DNA of 39,354 nucleotides, from assembly GCF_020852195.1 (NCBI RefSeq), contig NZ_JADZBI010000236.1, positions 1 through 39,354 on the forward strand, read 5' to 3'. Each line of letters opens with the position of its first letter. The first letter of the stretch is position 1. The position numbers were made by a program, and so were the translations under genes. Below, piece by piece: positions 33,249 through 39,354 of the stretch. The notes under the pieces are model-generated. The model saw nothing but the letters and a program-made list of their open reading frames with translations, was not told where the DNA came from and searched no databases. The stretch is from Hyphomicrobium sp. Its GTDB lineage: Bacteria; Pseudomonadota; Alphaproteobacteria; Rhizobiales; Hyphomicrobiaceae.

Positions 33249-34039
33249 CCGAAGGCGCCCTGCAGGCGCGTTCGCCGGCTGCGGTGATCCTGATCGTGAT
33301 CGCCGCGCTTACGAGCGCCACCCTGTTCGGTGTGCTCGGCGTCTGGCAGGTGAAGCGGCTCTCCTGGAAGCTGGACCTCATCGAGCGCGTCGAGCGGCGC
33401 GTCGGGGCCGATCCCGTTCAAGCGCCCGGGCGCGACGCTTGGGCCCACATCACCGCGGCGTCGAGTGAATATCTCAAGGTGCGCGTAACGGGGCGCTTCC
33501 TGCACGACAGGGAAACACTCGTGCAGGCCGTAACCGACCTCGGCAGCGGTTACTGGGTGCTGACGCCGTTCGAGAAGACGCAGGGCTTCACGATGCTCGT
33601 CAACCGCGGGTTCGTGTCGACGGAGCGTCGCGATCCGATGGTGCGCGCAGCGGCCGCCACCGCCGGCGAGGCGACGGTAACGGGCCTCTTACGGTTGACG
33701 GAGCCAGGCGGTGCCTTCCTGCGCACGAACGATCCTGCAGGCGATCGCTGGTATTCCCGCGATGTGGAAGCCATCGCGTTTGCACGTGGCCTTGGCGAGA
33801 CAGCGCCTTACTTCATCGATGCGGACGCGACGCCCAATCCGGGTGGGTGGCCGGTCGGCGGTCTGACGCGCGTGCGGTTCACCAACAACCATCTCGTCTA
33901 TGCCGTTACGTGGTTCAGTCTGTCGCTGATGGCGTTGGCGAGTGGTGGGTATGTGATCCAAGACTGGCGACGGAGGACGCATCTGGGGCAGGGCGGCCCG
34001 CGACGCGGCCGGTTGGAATCTTCCGACGAGTTTGGATAG
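33245..34039 (+). CDS. SURF1-family oxidase assembly protein
   Basis: A 264-residue SURF1 homologue that helps place heme in the oxidase. It has two membrane helices, at the N-terminus (about 13-33, followed by the SURF1 signature GVWQVKRLSWKLDLIE) and at the C-terminus (NNHLVYAVTWFSLSLMALA), with the periplasmic loop between (GYWVLTPFEKTQGFTMLVNRGFV). ATG 33245 overlaps the cyoD stop (ATGA). In alphaproteobacteria SURF1 paralogues are found with quinol oxidase operons, so this one likely serves the bo3 enzyme. No heme O synthase gene (cyoE) follows it. Confidence 0.92.
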   Translation: MTEGALQARSPAAVILIVIAALTSATLFGVLGVWQVKRLSWKLDLIERVERRVGADPVQAPGRDAWAHITAASSEYLKVRVTGRFLHDRETLVQAVTDLGSGYWVLTPFEKTQGFTMLVNRGFVSTERRDPMVRAAAATAGEATVTGLLRLTEPGGAFLRTNDPAGDRWYSRDVEAIAFARGLGETAPYFIDADATPNPGGWPVGGLTRVRFTNNHLVYAVTWFSLSLMALASGGYVIQDWRRRTHLGQGGPRRGRLESSDEFG

Positions 34040-34086
34040 CCAGGACCAACTTGTGAAGTCCGCTGACGCAGCGACCGCAGGTCTGC

Positions 34087-34131
34087 TTTTTCCGCATGAC
34101 AGCCATAACCTCCGCATCCGTTGCGGAAAAA
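34087..34131. promoter_or_regulatory. Inverted repeat TTTTTCCGCA-N25-TGCGGAAAAA
   Basis: Perfect 10-bp arms (34087-34096 and 34122-34131) with a third copy of TCCGCA at 34111-34116, so a smaller hairpin TCCGCA-tccgt-TGCGGA is nested inside. It lies 50 bases upstream of the YdeP-like gene. It could be an operator with three half-sites or a 5' leader structure. No T-run follows on the plus strand. Confidence 0.45.
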
Positions 34132-34181
34132 CTTGATTTCGCAGATGCACAATAGTCTCGATGTCGTTGAGAGCGCTGTGC

Positions 34182-36491
34182 ATGGGCAAGCCGGAATTCA
34201 TTGGAAAGAAGTCAAAGGCAGCAGGCGGCTGGGGCGCGCTGAAGAGCTGCGGAAAGAAGCTCCTCGCCAGTGGCGCGCCGCTCACGGGCGCGGCGGCTAT
34301 GCTGAAGGCGAACCAGCCGGACGGCTTCGATTGTCCAGGCTGCGCGTGGGGAGATCCGGAGCACGGCTCGTCGTTCGAGTTCTGCGAGAACGGCGTCAAG
34401 GCGGTCGCCTGGGAGGCGACCGACAAGCGCGTCAGCCCGGACTTTTTTGCTCGTCACACGGTGAGCGAGCTCCGCACGTGGACGGACTACGACCTTGAGC
34501 GGCAGGGCCGTCTCACGCATCCCATGCGCTATGAAGCCACCACCGACCGCTATGTCCAGGTCGGCTGGGACGATGCGTTCGCCGAGATCGGCAGGATTCT
34601 GAAAGGGCTCGACAGCCCGGATCGGGCGGAGTTCTACACTTCCGGCCGCGCGTCGAACGAAGCGGCCTTTCTCTACCAGCTTTTCGTCCGGCTCTACGGG
34701 ACGAACAATTTTCCCGATTGCTCGAACATGTGCCATGAGGCGAGCGGCATCGCGCTCGACCAGGCCATCGGCATTGGCAAGGGTACGGTGACGCTTGAGG
34801 ACTTCGAGAAGGCTGATGCCATTCTCGTCATCGGGCAGAACCCCGGCACCAATCATCCGCGCATGCTTGGCGATCTGCGCCGCGCGGCGCTTCGCGGTGC
34901 CCGCGTCGCGGTGTTCAACCCGGTGCGCGAAAAGGGGCTCGAGCGCTTCGCCGACCCGCAGGACAAGCTCGAGATGCTGACGGGCGGCAGCAAGCCGATT
35001 GCGAGCGAGTACTATCAGGTGCGTCTCGGCGGAGACATGGCCGCGGTCCGCGGAATGGCCAAAGCCGTTTTTGCGGCCGACGAGGTTGCGCTCGCCGAGG
35101 GGCGGCCGTCAGTCCTCGATCATGGCTTCCTGAGGCAGCATACATCCGGCTTCGACGCCTATCGCGCCGCCGTCGATGCGACGAGCTGGGAGGCGATCGA
35201 GCATCAATCCGGCCTGACGCGTACCGAGCTCGAGCATCTGGCGCTGATCTACATCGAATCCGAGCGCACGATCTGCACCTGGGCCATGGGCGTGACCCAG
35301 CATCGCCATTCGGTGGCGACGATCCGCGAGATCGCCAATTTCATGTTTCTGCGCGGCAACGTCGGGCGGCCGGGCACCGGCCTCTGCCCGGTGCGCGGGC
35401 ATTCGAACGTACAGGGCGACCGCACGGTCGGAATCAACGAGAAGCCCTCCGCGGCTTTTCTCGATGCCCTGGAAACGGTGTTCGGCGTGCCGATGCCGCG
35501 ACGCCACGGCCACAACGTGCTGGCTGCCATCGGCGCCATGCTCGATGGGTCGGCGCAGGCGTTCATCGGTCTTGGCGGCAACTTCGCGCGCGCCACGCCC
35601 GACAGCACGCTCATTGCGAAGGCGATGCGGGGGCAGAAGCTGACCGTCAACATCGCGACCAAGCTCAACCACTCGCATCTCCTGCCTGGCGAGGTGAGCT
35701 ACGTGCTGCCTTGCCTCGGCCGAACGGAGATCGACCGCAACGCCAAGGGCGTCGCTCAGATCGTCACGGTCGAAGATTCGATGAGCATGGTCCACGGCTC
35801 CGGCGGCATCAACAAGCCGGCTTCGCCGGAGCTTCGCTCCGAGGTCGGCATCATTGCCGGCATCGCGGCGTCGACGGTCGGCTCGGATGTGGTGGACTGG
35901 GCGCAATTGGCGCAGAACTACGACCGCATTCGCGATCTGATCGCAGGTACCATCCCCGGATTCCACGGCTACAACGAACGGGTGCGCCGACCGCGCGGTT
36001 TCCGTCTCTACAATGCCGTCGATCATCGTGTCTGGAACACGCCGTCGCAGCGCGCCTCCTTCTCGCCGGAGGCGCTGCCGCGCGAGACGGAGCATCAGAG
36101 GGCACTGGGTGAGCAGGGCCTGTTCGTGCTGCAGACTTTACGCTCGCACGACCAGTACAACACGACCGTCTATGGTCTCGACGACCGCTATCGCGGCATC
36201 TATGGCGAGCGGCGCGTCGTATTCGTCAATCCCGACGATCTCGCGGAGGTCGGCGTGCAATCCGGCGACCGCGTCGACATCGTCGGCCGCCATGAGGACG
36301 GCATCGAGCGCGTGGCGGAGAGCTTCCGCGTCGTGTCCTACGATCTCCCGCGGGGCTCGGTGGCCGGCTACTATCCGGAGCTGAACGTGTTGGTGCCTCT
36401 CTCGACCTCTGGCGAGCAGAGTGACACGCCGACATCGAAGTCGGTGCTCGTCTCTTTCCGCCCGGCTTCTGAGCAGTCGCAGGCCGCATGA
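34182..36491 (+). CDS. FdhF/YdeP-like molybdopterin oxidoreductase
   Basis: A 769-residue enzyme of the molybdopterin oxidoreductase alpha-subunit group that includes E. coli YdeP. The N-terminal region has AAGGWGALKSCGKKLL and GFDCPGCAWGDPEHGSSFEFCENG, which carry the cysteines of the family's cluster site. FYTSGRASNEAAFLYQLF, IGQNPGTNHPRML, RGNVGRPGTGLCPVRGHSNVQGDRT (in part) and the C-terminal dinucleotide-binding domain (DQYNTTVYGLDDRYRGIYG) follow. ATG 34182 is preferred (GAGAG upstream); ATG 34161 adds seven residues. No signal peptide is present, so it is cytoplasmic. The reaction of YdeP-type enzymes is not settled, although formate dehydrogenase-like activity and acid resistance have been discussed. 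The downstream gene overlaps its stop (ATGA). Confidence 0.9.
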   Translation: MGKPEFIGKKSKAAGGWGALKSCGKKLLASGAPLTGAAAMLKANQPDGFDCPGCAWGDPEHGSSFEFCENGVKAVAWEATDKRVSPDFFARHTVSELRTWTDYDLERQGRLTHPMRYEATTDRYVQVGWDDAFAEIGRILKGLDSPDRAEFYTSGRASNEAAFLYQLFVRLYGTNNFPDCSNMCHEASGIALDQAIGIGKGTVTLEDFEKADAILVIGQNPGTNHPRMLGDLRRAALRGARVAVFNPVREKGLERFADPQDKLEMLTGGSKPIASEYYQVRLGGDMAAVRGMAKAVFAADEVALAEGRPSVLDHGFLRQHTSGFDAYRAAVDATSWEAIEHQSGLTRTELEHLALIYIESERTICTWAMGVTQHRHSVATIREIANFMFLRGNVGRPGTGLCPVRGHSNVQGDRTVGINEKPSAAFLDALETVFGVPMPRRHGHNVLAAIGAMLDGSAQAFIGLGGNFARATPDSTLIAKAMRGQKLTVNIATKLNHSHLLPGEVSYVLPCLGRTEIDRNAKGVAQIVTVEDSMSMVHGSGGINKPASPELRSEVGIIAGIAASTVGSDVVDWAQLAQNYDRIRDLIAGTIPGFHGYNERVRRPRGFRLYNAVDHRVWNTPSQRASFSPEALPRETEHQRALGEQGLFVLQTLRSHDQYNTTVYGLDDRYRGIYGERRVVFVNPDDLAEVGVQSGDRVDIVGRHEDGIERVAESFRVVSYDLPRGSVAGYYPELNVLVPLSTSGEQSDTPTSKSVLVSFRPASEQSQAA

Positions 36492-36823
36492 ATACGACTG
36501 CCGAGGGCGTGATATCGGAGGAGCTGTTCCTCGATCGGGTCGCGGCGCTTTGCGCAGTGGCTGGCTTCCTGGCGCCGCTCGGTGCGAGCCTGCTCCTGGC
36601 CGTTCACCTCGACATCTGCAGCGATAGCCGCACGTTCTCACGCCTGTTTGGCATCGCCCACGCGCTGGTTCTGCGCGAGGTCACGGAGCTGGCCGGAAAT
36701 CGCGGCCTGCTCTCCATCGTGGGGCGGAATCCCCGCTCCCAGCGTACCGAATTCGCGCTCACCGAGGTGTCCAAGGCCCTCTTGTTGCGTGTTGTTTCCA
36801 TGAACCCGAAACAAGCCGGGTAG
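36488..36823 (+). CDS. Small winged-helix-like protein coupled to the YdeP-like gene
   Basis: A 111-residue protein starting by ATGA overlap with the oxidoreductase gene. The central and C-terminal parts (FGIAHALVLREVTELAGNRGLLSIVGRNPRSQRTEFALTEVSKALL, in part) resemble the helix-turn-helix plus beta-wing of MarR-type regulators, with the NPRSQRTEFALT stretch as the wing. The N-terminal part is hydrophobic (LCAVAGFLAPLGASLLLAVHL) and could be a dimer helix. It is a possible regulator or accessory subunit for the oxidoreductase. The assignment rests on pattern only. Confidence 0.7.
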   Translation: MNTTAEGVISEELFLDRVAALCAVAGFLAPLGASLLLAVHLDICSDSRTFSRLFGIAHALVLREVTELAGNRGLLSIVGRNPRSQRTEFALTEVSKALLLRVVSMNPKQAG

Positions 36824-37224
36824 CGCATATTCTCGCGTCGATATCCTTTCTATTCTTAAAACTGCATTGGCCCCCTTTTTTGATTGTGACGCGATCGCTG
36901 GTCCGTCCCACAGTCGGCGTGGTTCCGGGCGGCTCGCGTAGGCATTCCGCTCGCATTTGTGCCGCCCCCACAGGTTCTGAAGAACGGTCGCGTATGGCAC
37001 ACCGCAACTGATAGCCGGTGCCAAAGACTCTGAAATGGCGGGCAGTCATCCCTTAGAATGAAGTGCTCAATCGCGGGGAGCTCAACTCATGCACCTAAGC
37101 GTCGTTAGACGATTATAGACGTTTGGAATTAGGAATTTGGAAACCGAGATCCCTTCAACTGAACATGTGAGAATAAGAAAGCGCGAGGCTATTTCAGGGA
37201 TGGCGCCTCGCGCGGGGGATATTC
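36824..37224. other. Intergenic region upstream of FadL-type gene
   Basis: 401 bases without a credible gene; minus-strand open frames here have no family features. The middle part is lower in GC than the genes. It contains a T-run (CCCCCTTTTTTG at about 36871) with no hairpin before it, a short near-repeat TTTGGAATT / AATTTGG near 37122, and the stem-loop listed separately at its right end. Confidence 0.6.
37181..37213 (+). promoter_or_regulatory. Leader stem-loop next to the FadL-type ribosome site
   Basis: GCGCGAGGC (37181-37189) pairs perfectly with GCCTCGCGC (37205-37213) around a 15-base loop. The GGGGGAT ribosome-binding site begins at the next base and the start codon is 11 bases on. 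Such a structure could hinder ribosome loading, protect the 5' end, or, if the RNA begins upstream, act as a switch. Confidence 0.45.
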
Positions 37225-38613
37225 ATGGCTCTAAACTGCTGGAGGGCGAAGGACGCATCACGGCATCGTGCTAGTGTGGGGGCCAAGGGCGCGGTTGTCG
37301 TATGCTCGGTTCTTACTTCCTGCGGTCCGGCACTTGGCGGCGGACTTGGCGTTCGCGAGCAATCGACCTCTGCGCAGGGGGCCTCCTTTGCGGGCGCGGG
37401 TTCGGGTGGGGACTTGAGCTCCAGCTTCTGGAATCCGGCCGCGATGTCGTTGGCAGGTCCGGGGCTTGCAACCGAAAGCCACGTCTCGCTGCTCTATGCG
37501 GATATCGACGTTCGCGCGAACAGCGTGAGCGTGCTCCCCGGCACCGCTCTCGGGTCTTCAACCGCGCTCGTCGACGATCACGCCAACGTGGACCAGCTTG
37601 TCGCTATCGGGGCCTCATATGCCTCCTGGCGCGTGGACAAGGATCTTGTTCTAGGATTGGCTGTCAATGCGCCATTCGGGTCCAAGAACAAGGCGCAGGA
37701 TCCTACCTGGTCCGGCGAATATCACTTTCGCTCTTCGCAGCTTCTTACGGTCAACGTCAATCCGATCGCCTCCTATCAGTTGGCGCCGGGGCTTTTCATC
37801 GGCGCAGGCCCCCAGCTCCAATATCTGGCGCTTACGATCAAGGCCAACCCGTCCGGTGGACTTGCTCCCTCGCAGTCCAACTCGGTGCTCGACGGCGACG
37901 ACATCGGTCTGGGCTTTACCGGCGGCGTCCTCTGGCAGCCGAGCCCGGCGACGAGCATAGGACTGGGGTTTCGCTCATCTGTCGCCCACGAGATCGAGGG
38001 CGATGCCTCGATGGCGGCTGGATTTCTTACGACGGGCCTGGGCACCGCGCCCTTTGCGCCAATCGATTTCGAAGCCAAGCTGCGCACTCCGGAGATCGCA
38101 ACGCTGAGCCTGCGCCAAGCGCTGAGCGATACCACACGCCTCTTGGCGACGGTCGAATGGTCTAACTGGAGCCGCCTCGACAAGGTCGACTTCATCGCGA
38201 CCTCTCAGGGCGGATTGGGATCGCAGCCTATCGTTCAAGGACAGGCGATCAACATTCTCGATTTTCACTGGGACGACGGTTGGTTCTTCGCCCTCGGCGC
38301 CGAATGGGACGCCTCGAACGCCATGACGCTGCGTGCGGGCGCGGCTTACGAGATCTCACCGATCCGAGATCCCGAGCAACGCAAGATCAACGTCTCAGAT
38401 AGCGACCGGATCTGGCTGAGTGTCGGCGCAACGTATGCGTTGACCGCGGCTATGGCGTTCGATCTCGCCTACACGCACATCTTTTTCGATGATGCGCCGA
38501 TCGATAGCCTGACGACGACACCGGCTAGCGCGACCACGCCTGTCAGGCGCTTCACGGGCAGCGCCGATCAGGCCGCCGACATCGTGTCGCTGTCGCTGAA
38601 GACCAAATGGTAG
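37225..38613 (+). CDS. FadL/OmpP1-type outer-membrane transport protein
   Basis: A 462-residue outer-membrane beta-barrel of the FadL/TodX family for hydrophobic substrates such as long-chain fatty acids. The mature N-terminus has the family hatch motif (REQSTSAQGASFAGAGSGGDLSSSFWNPAAM, in part, about 44-70, equivalent to the N-P-A of FadL). Later stretches (LGLAVNAPFGSKNKAQDPTWSGEYH in part; VEWSNWSRLD; LRAGAAYEISPIRDPEQR) and the final KW pattern also fit. The leader is long (about 38 residues) and includes a Cys (VLTSC) that mimics a lipobox, probably by chance. Preceded by GGGGGAT. Regulation may involve the adjoining stem-loop. Confidence 0.9.
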   Translation: MALNCWRAKDASRHRASVGAKGAVVVCSVLTSCGPALGGGLGVREQSTSAQGASFAGAGSGGDLSSSFWNPAAMSLAGPGLATESHVSLLYADIDVRANSVSVLPGTALGSSTALVDDHANVDQLVAIGASYASWRVDKDLVLGLAVNAPFGSKNKAQDPTWSGEYHFRSSQLLTVNVNPIASYQLAPGLFIGAGPQLQYLALTIKANPSGGLAPSQSNSVLDGDDIGLGFTGGVLWQPSPATSIGLGFRSSVAHEIEGDASMAAGFLTTGLGTAPFAPIDFEAKLRTPEIATLSLRQALSDTTRLLATVEWSNWSRLDKVDFIATSQGGLGSQPIVQGQAINILDFHWDDGWFFALGAEWDASNAMTLRAGAAYEISPIRDPEQRKINVSDSDRIWLSVGATYALTAAMAFDLAYTHIFFDDAPIDSLTTTPASATTPVRRFTGSADQAADIVSLSLKTKW

Positions 38614-38808
38614 GACGGCCGACCTCGTTCCGACAAAAGGCGCGGGAAAACGTGGCAAACGACGTTAAAAAAAGCGCCTCTGAACACTGAAAATAAACAC
38701 TTATATATCAATAACTGACATGGATCAGTTGGCGAGACCGCCCGCGTTCTTCGACCAATGCTCGCCTGTTGGCATCGGGCGTGCCTTCAACTCTTAGGCT
38801 GCTTTTCC

Positions 38809-39354
38809 ATGATCTCCGTCCTGGGCTGCATCGTTAGCGAGCACAACGTCTGGCTCGTGGGTCTTGCCGTGGTGATCTGCGGTACGGGGTCATGGGTTAC
38901 GGCCCGTCTCTTTCATCGGACCGCCAGGACGCAAGGATTGCAGCTCGTCGGCTGGCACTTCCTGACGGCGCTCACGGCGGGTGCTGCGACCTGGTGCACG
39001 CATTTTATCGCCATGCTGGGCTTCGACGCGGGTGTGCCTGTCGATTTCGATCCGGGCCTGACCGCCGTCTCGCTGATGATCGCGGTTGTCGGAAGCACGG
39101 TCGGCTTCGTTCTCGCCGGTAGCGGGTTCAGCCGCTTCACCCCGGCCATCGGTGGTGCGGTCGTCGGTCTGTCCATCGCGGCCATGCACTATACGGGGAT
39201 GATGGGCTACCGGGTGCAGGGCTTCGTGTCCTGGGATGTCCCTTTCCTCGTTGCCTCCGTCGTCCTCTCCGTTGCGCTCTCGGCAGCGGCTCTGCACCAC
39301 GCGATGCAGCCCATTCCGCACGCTCGCAACATCATGGCCGGCGTTCTGACCCTC
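38809..39354 (+). CDS. MHYT-domain membrane sensor protein (partial, cut by window end)
   Basis: An open frame of 182 codons from ATG 38809 to the last base, with no stop. The translated start is MISVLGCIVSEHNVWLVGLA. It contains the two diagnostic motifs of the MHYT sensor domain: HFIAML (WCTHFIAML, about residues 62-70) and MHYTGMMGY (about 125-133), with about six membrane helices. MHYT domains bind copper or a diatomic gas in the membrane and are normally followed by GGDEF/EAL, histidine kinase or LytTR output domains. The output domain lies beyond the window, so the function is open. Confidence 0.85.
   Translation, partial: MISVLGCIVSEHNVWLVGLAVVICGTGSWVTARLFHRTARTQGLQLVGWHFLTALTAGAATWCTHFIAMLGFDAGVPVDFDPGLTAVSLMIAVVGSTVGFVLAGSGFSRFTPAIGGAVVGLSIAAMHYTGMMGYRVQGFVSWDVPFLVASVVLSVALSAAALHHAMQPIPHARNIMAGVLTL

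Noticed and set aside
36638-37049. Minus-strand frames of about 100-130 codons after the winged-helix gene
   Set aside because: They overlap the coupled winged-helix gene and each other and show no family feature or ribosome site.
37225-37340. FadL-type protein as a lipoprotein because of LTSC in its leader
   Set aside because: The rest of the protein is a FadL-type barrel, and the expected cleavage before the hatch motif lies several residues after the Cys. The match is probably chance.
1-39354. Insertion sequences, integrase, tRNA genes or attachment sites that would mark an island
   Set aside because: I saw no transposase or integrase motif, no tRNA cloverleaf and no flanking direct repeats. 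The protease region looks native in composition apart from its control region.

Overview
The window is high-GC bacterial chromosome with short intergenic gaps and many ATGA stop/start overlaps. The gene content (cyoABCD followed by SURF1, a YdeP-like molybdopterin oxidoreductase, FkbM-type methyltransferases, Sec-exported caspase-like proteins, a TonB receptor with a PepSY reductase) fits an alphaproteobacterium, most likely of the Hyphomicrobiales. That placement is inferred from gene content, because no rRNA or tRNA gene is present.

Layout. (1) 159-8769 is a surface-glycan or small-molecule decoration cluster: a family 2 glycosyltransferase, two translationally coupled FkbM-type methyltransferases on the minus strand, then an NAD-dependent epimerase, a radical SAM protein with a C-terminal cysteine cluster and a GT4-like glycosyltransferase, all coupled by ATGA overlaps. 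A convergent B12-binding-type radical SAM enzyme closes it. (2) 9047-13899 is a ferric-siderophore uptake operon: a promoter overlapped by two inverted repeats, a TonB-dependent receptor, a six-helix membrane protein and a PepSY-type reductase. (3) 13968-14257 is a small transcription unit for a 53-residue protein with an extended -10 promoter and a strong hairpin behind it.

(4) 14300-27423 is the most unusual part. On the minus strand lie a signal-peptide-bearing alpha/beta hydrolase, a signal-peptide-bearing TPR-CHAT protein (caspase-like, intact His/Cys), a MerR-like regulator behind a perfect 9+9 inverted repeat, and a VIT-vWA protein with a complete MIDAS. Divergent from them is a 1581-residue exported caspase-family protein with a predicted propeller, DUF11-like repeats and a Cys-rich tail, followed by an exported peptidoglycan-binding protein. 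Two different caspase-superfamily proteases, both predicted to act outside the cytoplasm, therefore face each other across a 645-base control region. This is the best candidate for an undescribed system. The functional link between them is inference.

(5) 27541-34039 holds an MHS-type MFS transporter divergent from the cytochrome bo3 quinol oxidase operon cyoABCD-SURF1, with a 21-bp palindrome between them. (6) 34182-36823 is a YdeP/FdhF-like oxidoreductase coupled to a small winged-helix-like protein. (7) 37225-38613 is a FadL-type outer-membrane channel whose ribosome-binding site follows a 9-bp stem-loop. (8) 38809 to the window end is the start of an MHYT-domain membrane sensor, cut by the window edge. 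Intergenic stretches of more than 300 bases are at 8770-9198, 21321-21965 and 36824-37224.
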